From Piezodorus guildinii (taxonomy: Eukaryota > Arthropoda > Insecta > Hemiptera > Pentatomidae): a stretch of 64,000 bases of DNA. A program made the translations under genes and the position numbers. The notes under the pieces are model-generated. The model did no database searches and was not told the origin of the DNA. It saw only the letters and a program-made list of their open reading frames with translations. Shown here in pieces: positions 31,311 to 41,920 of this stretch; position 1 is the stretch's first letter, and every line of letters begins with the position of its first letter. The stretch covers positions 98,628,237 through 98,692,236 of the forward strand of contig CM041292.1 of assembly GCA_023052935.1 (NCBI GenBank), read 5' to 3'.

Positions 31311-31808
31311 TCAGGCATTTTCATTTGAAACAACATTTCTAATCAACTCATCCAATAAATTTGAATATTTATCATTGATAATTATATGCCTTACTCTAAA
31401 GCCTTCCTAAAATTCTATGATATAATCATTAAAGGATCTGTAATTCAGCTTGATATTGTTGTGTTTGACAAATGAGAGCGTAGGGACAGGTTTTTCACTT
31501 TGATCTAACCTGGGATTGCCTTCTAAATATGCGGTGAACTAAAAAAAGTGAGTTTTGACCGAGGTTTCAAAGGTTGATATGGTTTGTTTACTGGTTACTC
31601 AATCTTAAAATCAGTTGTTAGAAAGCGTTAGGCCTTGTTTATACTAGAAGCGATACGTGGGTGGAGGTTAGGAGTCGTATAGGAGGTGAGGAAAAGTATA
31701 GCTTAGATTTTTAGCTATTGAAGAAGTGTGTTACTCTTCAGATTTATTTATTAACAATCATGAGTTCAACGGACTTCTTTAGGATGATAACTAAATTAAA
31801 AAAAAAAA
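31311..31808. other. Mixed DNA, nothing recognised
   Basis: No gene or repeat was recognised. A small GC-richer patch lies at 31640-31690. Confidence 0.45.
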
Positions 31809-32655
31809 TTGGTGCGCACAAAACATGACTTTCACTTACATCCGTTGTTAAAATCAATAAGAAATTTTAAATGCAGCTCGAGATAAAAATGTATTTTTAA
31901 AGAATTAATTACATTGAGTTTTAATAGAAACATGTGTTTTCTTTAATAATCTATCATATTATTATCTACGACAATCAGTTAGTTTTTTTTTTTCGGCTTT
32001 TCAGCTCTCCCAATTAGAAGATAATGTTTACGATAATCATAAGATAATGTTTTTTTCCTTAACTTTCCAACGGTAAATTATACATCTATATTACTGTTTT
32101 AATGTTCAAAAACACAATAATTGCGCTAAAAAATATTTTTGTCCTTTTCTCCTTTATTTGGATATCCATTTAATGTAACTAATTTATCCGGTTTTCATCA
32201 ATACTAACAAGGTACTTTAGAGACAGAAATAAAAAAAAAAAAAAATCGGCATTTAAGTCCAGTCAGACTAGTTCAATCAGAATGAAACCTACATGGTGTT
32301 AAAGCCCATCGAATTTTACATCGATATATGGAGTTAAATCAAAATCGTTATAGCCGTTTTTGTGAAAATCAGAAAAAGGTGAAAAATGCAAGGTATAACG
32401 TAGCATTTCCGGTCAGCCGATTTTGGTGGAAAAGTTGCATTAACATCTCGGGCGTATAGTTTTCTTAAATATGAAATTTCAGTTTCGTTGCGACTTCTCA
32501 TTATTGCGCTAGACTTACCACATACACATAAACAGACCTTTTTGGGAGCCTTCACTATTTGGACTCGAGAGAGGGGGGAGGGGCCTAAAACGTGTATTTC
32601 CTTTGAAAACTGGAATACGAAAATAAGTTCCCTTACTATATATTTCATAGTTATA
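31809..32655 (+). mobile_element. Family H repeat, nearly full length
   Basis: Starts TTGGTGCGCACAAAACATGA, then CTTTCACTTAC. Internal blocks include CATTTCCGGTCAGCCGATTT and CGTGTATTTCCTTTGAAAAC, and it ends around TTCCCTTACTATATATTTCA without the final GGTAAGTGAAAGT. Confidence 0.88.
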
Positions 32656-32759
32656 TTTATATGATTATTAGTCAAATAGTTTGTCAAGGAATTGGATTGA
32701 GAAGAATTTGACGAACGACAACTTTAACCGAGGTATCAAGAAGAACCGTCTCAGAGTAT

Positions 32760-33180
32760 CCCATTTCTTTTACAAGCCAGAACACGGACAATGAAACAAT
32801 AATAGCCAATAAGAGATGACAGGTGAAGATAGGTGATCTGTTATTGGCGGAAGAGAGATAGGATTATGGGGAACTATCCTCCAATCAGTGGCTCCAATAT
32901 CTACTCCACCCCGAACCAATAAATCAAGCCTTGGGGATTAATGCGGCCTTCAGGAGTCGTCGATATTTTCCTTTCTTGGACCAAATGTCGTCGGTCTCCC
33001 TTCTCCCTTCGAGATTTACCGAGCCGCAACTTATCTGGTAATATATTCAGGGGGATCTGTTTACGGCTTGTCGGACGTTAACGTATCTCTGAGAACAATG
33101 TTGTGGAACAGAAATTATAGCTAGCGGCTTTCGAGTATTTTAATGGCTCTGATATGGAAGAGTTATTTTTCTTTCTTTTA
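32760..33180. promoter_or_regulatory. GC-rich unique island 14
   Basis: Non-repetitive, about 420 bp, with CCAAT-like AACCAATAAA and a pyrimidine-rich stretch at 32985-33015. No convincing exon. Candidate regulatory element. Confidence 0.38.
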
Positions 33181-34439
33181 GGGAGCATATTCCTCTCTGA
33201 CGAACGAATACGAGTTGTTTGTGAGTTTTTTTGGGCGATGCACTTTCCAACTATTAATAGAAACTAATATTAATATCTTCGGTTCGCCTTCATATAATAC
33301 AAGCATAAGATGAAATAATTAATACAAAATTAAATACATAAAGGGATTTTCAGATATTTAACAACCAGTCTATATTATCTAATAGTCCTCATTTAGTGAA
33401 ATATTTTTATACATTTATTTAAGAATAAGATCCAATATATTTCATTTTTATTAATAAGTGATAGTTCGACCGTTTTTATTCTCCTTTTGATGAGCTCCAA
33501 AGCATGAAGAACAAAATGTTAAAAAAGATATGACCTGACCTATTTGGACAACAAACGATAATACAACAGAAAAATCAAGAGATGAAAGAAGAAAAAAAAT
33601 GTAATAATATGTAGATACGCAATTAAATATTTATCGATCCATACATCATATATATAATGAATTAATTATATTTTACCATGCAAAATATAGTTCTCCTCGA
33701 ACTCATTTCATCATTAGAATTTCTAGAATTACCCCATACTTCTTTTAGATACTCTTTTATATTCTTACATTTTGAAACCTATAAACAATTACGTTATCTA
33801 GGTATTCCAGAAATTGGCATTTTTTAGCATATAGGAACGTTAACGATGAAAGAACACGTAGCTCATTTTTCCTGATCGTGAACATTTTTAATTTACGATT
33901 TCAATGAAGATTGCCTCAGTTCTTTCAATGGAAAAAACAAAAAAATGAAGAAATATATGCAATTTTTAAACACACAGAAAAACTATTTTATTCATTACAA
34001 AGATTGGAAGATTTTCCTTTGCATTTCGATTCTTTAAAAAAAAAATAATAATAAAAAATAAATTTAAAAAATGTAATTTCCTCAAGTCTAGCAACAGGCT
34101 ATGGAGTTGGTTTCGAACATAATTTTTTTTAACCCTATATTACTTGTATCTGTTAAAATACCCTTCAAATAGGTAGAGCAGTACTGACTGATTATAGTTT
34201 ATTTATTTTTTTTAGTTAAAATACTGAAATATTCTTTTTAAGTATAGTTACACGATACTAAGGAAGCAAAGTATTACTGTTTTTTTAAATGCACTACTAG
34301 AATTTTTATATTTTTCATTGGATGGTTGGGTTAACTTTCTTATGGACACTCAAAAGCATGGTTTTTAGGCTCTCATTAGAAATTCTTTAAAAAAAAAAAA
34401 AACTCTTGTTTTAAAGAATATCGGCTCATTACTGAAAAT
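33181..34439. other. AT-rich DNA, nothing recognised
   Basis: Long AT-rich stretch with A/T runs (for example 34036-34047 and 34389-34400). No feature was recognised. Confidence 0.5.
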
Positions 34440-34735
34440 CCTGTTGAATATCTGATGAACCGTTGCAAGGAGGGCTGGAACCCTTTGGACCAAGATGCCT
34501 GAGCCGAGGTGCATTAAGTGGGTATTAGGGTTAGCCATCAATCATCCCCTATTTACCGGCGGCCAGCGAAAATACTCGATATCAGCCAGTTCCCCTTTAC
34601 CCATTCAATCCCCCCTCCCTAAACTCTCTTATCCCAGCTCAACTTTCCCAGTTAACGACCTATATGTTCAGTTTACTTACATAAATGCCTTTCTGCTCAG
34701 ACTGCTTAATTTTAATAAAATAAGTGACTATACGT
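34440..34735. promoter_or_regulatory. GC-rich unique island 15
   Basis: Non-repetitive with a C-rich run near 34580-34625. An 80-codon frame (34495-34737) over it is unrecognised. Candidate regulatory element. Confidence 0.38.
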
Positions 34736-35239
34736 AGTACGCTTTCGTTTGGTGTAACTGCCTGTGCATAAATAAGGTACTGTAAATAGTAATTAAATTA
34801 AATAAATAGTGAATCAGTCAAGTTTTTAATTAGAGCTCGGTAAACGAACATTTTGTTTCCTTATCATTCATTTATGTTCACTCTTCATTTTCCTTCAAAT
34901 AAAAATTACCACAAGATTTAAATTAATTATAAAAAAGTAATTCCTGGTATTGTTATCTTTTTATTTGTCAATTTGAAAGTTGGTAGTTTAGAGTTAGTAA
35001 AACCGAACAGTATTTTCATTGTTAAACAAATATTCTCCCATATGAAGGAATTTATAGATAGCAGTTTCCTATAGTATCAACTAATAATAAGAAAGAAATA
35101 ACACAAATAATTATAAAATAACCTCAACAACAAAACAGAGTCCATGAAAAATAGAGCAAAAGAAAACACAAAACTTAATATTATTTTTCCACCAGGATTT
35201 GTTTCTCGCAACTAGCCACCAGTTTTCGCCTAAACTCTT
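34736..35239. other. AT-rich DNA, nothing recognised
   Basis: No feature was recognised. Confidence 0.45.
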
Positions 35240-35243
35240 CATC

Positions 35244-35634
35244 AATTGAGACGTTGATTTCCAAAAGGTACTAAAGGACATTTTTTACGAAATTGATTTT
35301 TTTATATATTTTTATTCTCCTCATTTAGTTTTATCTAAATCTTAAATTTGATTGTATCTAATGAACACTCATGTCCTTTAATAACGTGATTTAGAAATGC
35401 TATTAATTTCTTAAGATACTTATTACACATTTAGTTTCATTCTAAATCATAACAGAACATTTCATTTCATAACTTTAATATGGTTTTATTAATATAGTAA
35501 AGAAATAATTCTAGATTTTAAAGCGAAAAGAATCAAATTAGCTGGTTTAATTATATAATAATGAGAGATTTTCGCGCTTCCTGTAAAATTACCCAGAATG
35601 GATATAGTACCTTTTGGAAATCAACGTCTCAATT
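35244..35634. mobile_element. MITE with perfect 29-bp terminal inverted repeats
   Basis: 35244-35272 and 35606-35634 are exact reverse complements beginning AATTGAGACGTTGATTTCCA. CATC flanks both sides (35240-35243, 35635-35638) as a 4-bp target duplication. The 391-bp interior is AT-rich and noncoding. The repeat ends match no superfamily I can name. The autonomous parent is not in the window. Confidence 0.85.
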
Positions 35635-35640
35635 CATCCC

Positions 35641-35689
35641 TCCACCTGCGATTGGGTCGCCCCCTTTGTCTGCTGTCCTCTCTCGGAGC

Positions 35690-35721
<32 letters not shown>

Positions 35722-35850
35722 AACTGCAAGTATCGTTATTCATTAGTAGTGTAATAACGTTCCTAGAATAAATTTAGGAGGCGTCTCGTCAACCTTTTCA
35801 TATCTACGAACAAAAAAAAAAGATATTTAAATATATATATATATATATAT
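35641..35850. other. Short GC patch and (TA)n microsatellites
   Basis: A GC-rich patch at 35645-35690 is followed by (TA)n at 35690-35717. A second TA tract (35831-35850) is the insertion target of the LTR element; its other half is 39534-39555. Confidence 0.7.
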
Positions 35851-36261
35851 TGCTATGTATCGAGAATATTGGGAGGTGAAGAAATATTTTTGATTTGTAC
35901 AAAATAGAGTAGTTTCCGGGCTTCAAGCAGGAAGGCTTCTTAGAAGGGCTATACAAAAAATAGACCCCTCCACTCGTACAGCGGGGATAGCGGAGTACCT
36001 GGGGAGTCTGAGCTCGGAGCGGAGAGGAAGAGGAAGGAAGTCCAGCCATGTCGGGGGTCAACCAGGAAAGAAATTTGCAGTCATGTTCAAAGGTACTTAT
36101 ATGTAATATGATGTGGTAAATAGAACCTCAGTATTCTCGATAATAACAATACCTCAAATGTACGATGTTTTTATGTGTAATAATAATAAGTGATATTTGA
36201 TAAATAAAATGTATATTTTAAGTAAATTACTTAATTACCCTATATGCCACGAAACATAGTA
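35851..36261 (+). repeat. 5' LTR (411 bp)
   Basis: It includes a GC-richer core (GGAGTCTGAGCTCGGAGCGG region) and an AT-rich 3' part with AATAAAATG-like sequence that could serve polyadenylation. Matches 39123-39533 throughout. An antisense frame over the core is not a gene. Confidence 0.95.
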
Positions 36262-36266
36262 TTTTA

Positions 36267-36284
36267 TGGCATCCAGCTTGTGGG
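36267..36284 (+). promoter_or_regulatory. Probable primer binding site
   Basis: TGGCATCCAGCTTGTGGG begins with the TGG complementary to a tRNA CCA end and lies 5 nt downstream of the 5' LTR, the usual place in Gypsy/BEL-type elements. The specific tRNA was not determined. Confidence 0.6.
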
Positions 36285-36616
36285 GACGAATTTATCAATT
36301 CTTTATTGGTATCGAAAATTTATAAGTTAATTAAAAGTCAATGTTATAAGTGGTATTAGGGTAATATTGTCATATGTATTATGTAAGAATCTGATATTAA
36401 TACTTCATTAATTTATATTTAATTGTTAGCATCTTGTGCGCCTCCCTACTGTTTTAAGGTCTTGAAAGTGGTTAGTTTTTTAAAGTGGTTTTATGAAAGT
36501 TGTTAGATGTTTTTTATATATGCCTTTTGTTCGTGTAAGCGTTTAAACCACCCTTAAAGGTTTTTGAAGATTAGCCAGGGTTTTGTTTTTTATTATTTCG
36601 CACACGATTTTTTACT

Positions 36617-37630
36617 ATGGCTTCCAGAGTAGATGAGCTACCAAAGCCAAAATGTTCAGAAGTATCTGATCTGGGGTTGACCGGAGAGTCAGTGATCCCG
36701 TGCTCGAATACAACTAAGCCACAGACCAAATTAAGAGGGAAGAAGCTAAACCTTAAAGAAGAAGAAGATATTGAAGAAGATATTTTTTTTAAACGTTTCG
36801 AAAATTCAATAATGAATATTCTTGAAAGATTCGATAATTGGGTAAATAATGGATTTGTTCATCTGGAGGAGAATATTGGTAGCATTGAAAATAAGAAAAA
36901 TAAGAAAGATCCTTTTGAAGATAAAATAGAAGTGAACACCGATGAAAGACTCCCAGAAGAGATTAAAAAGAAAAATAATTTCATAAATGAGGAACTGCAA
37001 CCTGAAGAGACCCCCACTCAAACTCCAAATAAATATTTTAATGCCAATTCCGGAAAAACACCATCTACTGAGGATGAAGCAGAATCTCAGTATGAAGAAA
37101 TAAATGACCAGGAAAGTGAAAAGAAAGAAAGTAAAAAAGAAGAAGATAACAACCCGAAAATTCAAGAAAAACTCCATTCTCTAATGACTCCCACTACTCA
37201 AAATGAAAATAAAATGTATAGTGAAAAGACGGTTGAAACAGAACCAAATGCAAAACTCGATCTTACCACTAATGAGAAATTTAAAATAATATTGATTCCT
37301 CAAGAAAATCCTGAAAAGTTCAAAGAAGAAAGTGTCCCTTATCAGAAAACCTTCCAGACTCAATTTTTAACTCTGAAATCCCTTATTCTATTCCGGAGTC
37401 AAGAATATAGATCTAAACTAGTCAGTTTCAAATTAAATACATTTTCGATTCCACTTGCTCCTAGCAACACTGTACTTGATGTTTATAGAAAGGTGCCCGT
37501 TAAAGGAATAACAATTGTTATTTTTATATATGTAGATTATAAAGGCTACATGGTCTTGGACCATGTTAGAAAAGGCCTCATAACATATTATTTTGTTATA
37601 CGGCAGTCTTTATCCGTTTCCAGAGGATAA
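36617..37630 (+). CDS. LTR-element ORF, Glu/Lys-rich protein of unknown function (337 codons)
   Basis: Starts at an ATG in the context ACTATGG and is open for 337 codons, by far the longest frame in the window. The protein is hydrophilic, with acidic and lysine-rich segments (about residues 45-60 and 95-190), many Pro/Thr-Pro motifs and a likely coiled-coil or helical stretch at about 56-90 (FENSIMNILERFDNW). The C-terminal ~50 residues are more hydrophobic (ITIVIFIYVDYKGYMVLDH). No Gag major homology, zinc knuckle or pol motif is seen. It may be a diverged Gag N-terminus fused by deletion to other sequence, or a protein specific to this non-autonomous family. Confidence 0.65.
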   Translation: MASRVDELPKPKCSEVSDLGLTGESVIPCSNTTKPQTKLRGKKLNLKEEEDIEEDIFFKRFENSIMNILERFDNWVNNGFVHLEENIGSIENKKNKKDPFEDKIEVNTDERLPEEIKKKNNFINEELQPEETPTQTPNKYFNANSGKTPSTEDEAESQYEEINDQESEKKESKKEEDNNPKIQEKLHSLMTPTTQNENKMYSEKTVETEPNAKLDLTTNEKFKIILIPQENPEKFKEESVPYQKTFQTQFLTLKSLILFRSQEYRSKLVSFKLNTFSIPLAPSNTVLDVYRKVPVKGITIVIFIYVDYKGYMVLDHVRKGLITYYFVIRQSLSVSRG

Positions 37631-37672
37631 AAAGGGGTAATTAGCGTCCCCTCCGTATGACGAGCTTACAGT

Positions 37673-37701
37673 GTTTAACCTGGGCCATGTTCAGGTTAAA
37701 C
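37673..37701. other. Perfect 10-bp stem-loop in LTR-element interior
   Basis: GTTTAACCTG and CAGGTTAAAC are separated by 9 nt, 42 bp after the ORF stop. It could be an RNA structural element such as a packaging or dimerisation signal, or chance. Confidence 0.5.
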
Positions 37702-39122
37702 CTTACTGGAAAAATTGTAAATAGATTGTACATACAGTGTAAATATTAGGATTACGTTATTGGTATGTAAAGATTAGGATTAAGATAAACTTTAATTGAT
37801 ATTTTATATGCAAAAAGGAATGGGTCTCAGTTGTTATTAACGTGTTTAATTCAAATCAATAAATAAATAGAGTATCAGGGACATTGTAAATATATTATTG
37901 CTTGAATGTAAAAAATGACGTCTGCTGTAGAAAGACCTTTACAAGTATGATGAAAAATAAAATAAATTTAATAAATATAAAGTAGAATAATGAGCATCCG
38001 AAAACTAATAGAAAAAAAAAATGGTGGATCTTTGTATATATGTTTTAATAGTCCTAATGCGGATTTCTTTTAAGTAATAAGGGAATAATTATCCTGTAAT
38101 TGGAGTAGATATTAGTCCTCCTTATCATTCTTAGATGAGATTTTTACCTTCTAATAGGTTTTTTAATAGGGAAGAACCCTGAATGTGGAGTAGCTGTAGG
38201 CCTCCTCTTATCCCGAAGGCGGGAATGATACACGTAGTTATTATTTGTAGACGGTAATGTCTTTTGTGTACACCCAGAGTACTGCTGTTATATTTATATC
38301 GATCATGCTATTAAATGTCTAAAATTCTAGTAGGTCTTCCTGATAATTTAATTTTTATCGTTAAAAGGTCATCAGAAAGTTAAGCTATTTTTATTATTAT
38401 TTTCTGGTTAAAATCTGAGATTCATTCCACTTCTTAAGACTACCCTGATTGTGACGCTAAAATCTCTTCTATATTCATACCATTCATTTAACACTGTTAT
38501 AGCTTTATATTATAAGTATAATTTAAAAAATGATGAGAATACTGAGGATGTGTTATTAGTGTAATATGACTATTTGAAAGAAAAGAGGTTTAACAGGTAC
38601 CTTAGAGACCTAATAGTAGATTCATTTTGGTTTTAATAATTTGCCACATGATAAGAAAATATCCAATGAATATTATATGTTGTATTTGTTACTATTATAT
38701 TATGTATTATGCATTACGTTAATCAACTGATTATCTGAAAGGAAAAAAAGAAAATTAATTTCATAAGCACAGCATTTCATGTAAAATATAATAATTTTAG
38801 CGTTATGATATTTTTGTGATGGAAGACGATTATGTATATTAAACTCTAAAGGACTTTGTAACTGCCAAAGTAGATTCAGTGAAAGGTATTGAATACGAAC
38901 AGTAAATAAATACTTTTATAAGAAAAACTGTATTAAAAAAAAGTTCCATTATTATATTTAAATGTTTGTTTTTTCTTAGAGGTCATGTTTTATTTAACTC
39001 TGACTTAAGATAATGTACAGTATTATAACTAGTTTAATTCTTGTAATTTTATGTTTTGATAATTAAAGAAAAATCAAAAACCGTTCGGTTTTTAATTTTT
39101 CTTTCCTCGCAGGTTAGGTGAA

Positions 39123-39533
39123 TGCTATGTATCGAGAATATTGGGAGGTGAAGAAATATTTTTGATTTGTACAAAATAGAGTAGTTTCCGGGCTTCAAGC
39201 AGGAAGGCTTCTTAGAAGGGCTATACAAAAAATAGACCCCTCCACTCGTACAGCGGGGATAGCGGAGTACCTGGGGAGTCTGAGCTCGGAGCGGAGAGGA
39301 AGAGGAAGGAAGTCCAGCCATGTCGGGGGTCAACCAGGAAAGAAATTTGCAGTCATGTTCAAAGGTACTTATATGTAATATGATGTGGTAAATAGAACCT
39401 CAGTATTCTCGATAATAACAATACCTCAAATGTACGATGTTTTTATGTGTAATAATAATAAGTGATATTTGATAAATAAAATGTATATTTTAAGTAAATT
39501 ACTTAATTACCCTATATGCCACGAAACATAGTA
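39123..39533 (+). repeat. 3' LTR (411 bp)
   Basis: Matches the 5' LTR at all positions I compared. Upstream, the expected polypurine tract is weak (GCAGGTTAGGTGAA). A hairpin, AAAAACCGTTCGGTTTTT (39076-39093), lies 30 bp before it. Confidence 0.95.
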
Positions 39534-39779
39534 ATATATATATATATATATATATGACTGAAATTCTTCGATTTGTTCTGAAAATTCTGATGATCGTATA
39601 TGTTGATATAAGTAAGAGCATAGGCGTAAACCTTTTTGGTTTCATGATCGAATATTCAAGGTACTGTCAACGAACTGCTAGGGACCAGCAAATTTCAGTT
39701 CAGCATGCCAAGTAACAGCATGAGAAAAAAAAAGAAAGAAAAAAGTATAATATACACAGATCGTAAAACAGGATTAAGT
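39534..39779. other. (TA)n target remainder and AT-rich DNA
   Basis: TA tract at 39534-39555, then featureless AT-rich DNA. Confidence 0.6.
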
Positions 39780-40020
39780 TAATGATGATGTAGAGGAAGA
39801 GAGAGCGCAACTCCTAGAGGAAGATAATGAAGAGGGTGGGAGGGAGGTGGTGCCCTTGAGGGTAGCTACTGGTCGTTAACATAACCCCCCCGCTCCTTCT
39901 ACTTTCCTCCCTAATGACTCCGAGGCCTGTCTGGAATTTCCCGAGGAAATTTCGGCCAGATTTGCATTTCCTTTCGGGAGCAGCAAGAGTGCCGTGAGCC
40001 GACTGCAATGAAGCCAATAG
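39780..40020. promoter_or_regulatory. GC-rich unique island 16 with kappaB and octamer sites
   Basis: Contains GGAATTTCCC (39933-39942; reverse complement GGGAAATTCC, a perfect NF-kappaB/Rel site) followed 17 bp later by the POU octamer ATTTGCAT (39960-39967). Non-repetitive. The 67-codon minus-strand frame over it is unrecognised. A good enhancer candidate on motif grounds. Confidence 0.45.
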
Positions 40021-40204
40021 TAGAGGTTTGTTCCAACCTAGTTTTAGTTTAGGTTATATATAGTTTTGAGATATAAAACGATTTACAAAGGAATAATAAT
40101 AGATATACTGCAAATACAACAACATATAATTTATTATTTTTCTTCTTTTTATTGCCTCTACCCCATAGGATCATTGGCATTATTTGAAAATTACACTTTG
40201 TTGC

Positions 40205-41130
40205 ACTTTACACCTTATAATAACCATAGAAGGCGTTTTTTTTTACCATCCTTACTAAAGTTTTGTACATGCAATTAGTGAGAGAAATAGAACGCTTGCT
40301 GCTCAGATCATTTTTTGGTTTGCCAGCTTTTAATATTGTGATGATTAGGGAGTCTTTCCAATAGATAGGGATAGTGCCACTTGTTGTACAAGTACTGAAC
40401 ACGAAGTTGTTTAATCATTTCGTGAGTCATATTATCAGGTCCAAGTGACTTACCGTTTAGTTCAGTGATAGTTCCTTTGAGTTCTCTCATATTAAAATCA
40501 TGTTCTAGATTTCTTAATTTTTGATGTAAAGTCAAATATGTTTCTCGTTGTTTCCTGATTGGAGAAGGATGGTATTTCTTCATTATCAGATCCGTACGTT
40601 GAGAAAAAGGTTGCAAAGTCATTTGCTACAATTTCTTCATCACAAATAACATGTCCTCGAACATTTAAGTAGATTGGTTGAAAAGATCGTTTGAACAGCT
40701 CTAATTTTCTTCTATTCTACTGAAGTAGGTGTATTTGAGTTTATAGAAGAAACATACAGTTGCCAGGATGTTGTTTTGTGGTAGCAAGTATATTACTCTT
40801 TTACACATTGTTTTGGCTTTCTTATAGTTAATACAATTTTGTAAGGTCATATTTCTTCTGAATATTCTGTAAGATTTCCTCTTTTTTTGTATAGCATCTC
40901 TACAATCGATGTTGAACCATGGTACGGGTTGACGTTTAGGCCTAAATGACGTTATGGGGGGGGGGGAAATTCTGCTGCTTCCGAATTTTTGAGGTTATTA
41001 AAAAGCAGTATTGATAAACTTCGTATGGAAGGTCGTTGAAGATTTGCTGTAAACCGTTGCCAATCCACTTTCTAGTGAATTCAGGTTGATCCTTACTAAT
41101 GTAGAGAAGACGCTGTTTAGTATTGATTAA
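40205..41130 (-). pseudogene. Jockey-like LINE fragment: linker and start of reverse transcriptase
   Basis: The minus-strand translation in several frames gives PWFNIDCRDAIQKK, NCINYKKAKTMCKRVI, ELKGTITELNGKSLGPDNMT (RT motif 0/1 region), then SLIITILKAGKPKNDLSS and SISLTNCMYKTLVRMV (RT motifs 2-3). Order and spacing fit a Jockey-group pol. The copy ends before the catalytic YADD box and carries several frameshifts. A G-run (about 40958-40968) interrupts it. Confidence 0.85.
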
Positions 41131-41204
41131 AGTTTGGAAGTTACAGACCCCCAGCCAAAAGTCATATCCACATCAAAATGCAAAAAGATAATAACTATTC
41201 AGAT

Positions 41205-41443
41205 TTAAGGTCACAGGTTAAAATCCGCAGTGGTCCTAGGATTTTTTAATGGGAGTAAAAAATCCTTAGTTACGCCGTCCTTCGGAGGGACGTTAAAAGG
41301 TGGTCCCGAGCCTGTGCAATGTCAGGTACTCGTTAAAGATCCATATCCTAATAAAACCTGGATAGGCAAAATTTAGGACTCCCACTGTAGCATCGTCCGA
41401 TTAGCCATAGTAGCATGAAGTGACGATAAATAAATAAAATTCG
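41205..41443 (+). mobile_element. tRNA-derived SINE, nearly complete
   Basis: Begins with a B-box-like GGTTAAAATCC. It has the conserved central block CCGTCCTTCGGAGGGACGTT, then GGTGGTCCCGAGCCTGTGCA, CAGGTACTCGTTAAAGATCC, AAACCTGGATAGGCAAAATT and the tail GTGACGATAAATAAATAAA. Copies or pieces lie at 12921, 29128 and 54431. The CCTTCGGA-type central domain is found in several metazoan SINE families (known). This copy lacks the A box. Confidence 0.85.
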
Positions 41444-41920
41444 ATTAGTATGCTGTGTGTGTTAACTATTCAGATTTTGGTCCTTCATAGTTAATACAAT
41501 ATGCAAGCATTACTGATGCAAATAACTTCCTTACTTTACTCTTTACAAATAGGGGAGCTACAATTTATTTCGATTGATGATTAGGACGGAAACTACAAAT
41601 ATAATAATAATAAGAATTAGGAAATTGTGATATTAGCATTTTGAAGGTTAGGAATGTTGGATGAGTTTTATTTAAGTAAAAAAGTAAATAGCGATAAGCT
41701 TATACAGTAATAAAGAAAATAAGTACACTTTTTGAATATGTCATTATTTACTTCAACTGCTTCAAATATAACCACGAATTTTATTAATGAGCATCAAACA
41801 TCTGGTGCTAAATATTATGCTTTGCTTCGATAAGAATTTTATACAAACCAAATATGTTGATTACGTTTTTACTGAGTTTTTTTTCTGGGTCAATGGTTTA
41901 ACCTTCAACAATTTTTTTTT
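41444..41920. other. AT-rich DNA, nothing recognised
   Basis: No feature was recognised. Confidence 0.5.

Larger units (their letters stand above)
35851..39533 (+). mobile_element. Young non-autonomous LTR retrotransposon
   Basis: A 3683-bp element bounded by two 411-bp direct repeats that I find identical base for base, flanked by ATAT target duplications within a TA microsatellite. The LTRs start TGCTATGT and end ACATAGTA. A primer-binding-site-like TGGCATCCAGCTTGTGGG begins 5 nt after the 5' LTR. The interior has one long frame (36617-37630) and about 1.5 kb of AT-rich noncoding DNA. I see no protease, reverse transcriptase, RNase H, integrase or CCHC knuckle. It must rely on another element's enzymes. 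The orientation follows from the PBS. Confidence 0.9.

Noticed and set aside
35804..36061. 85-codon minus-strand frame, repeated at 39049-39333
   Set aside because: It is antisense within the two LTR copies and merely duplicated with them.
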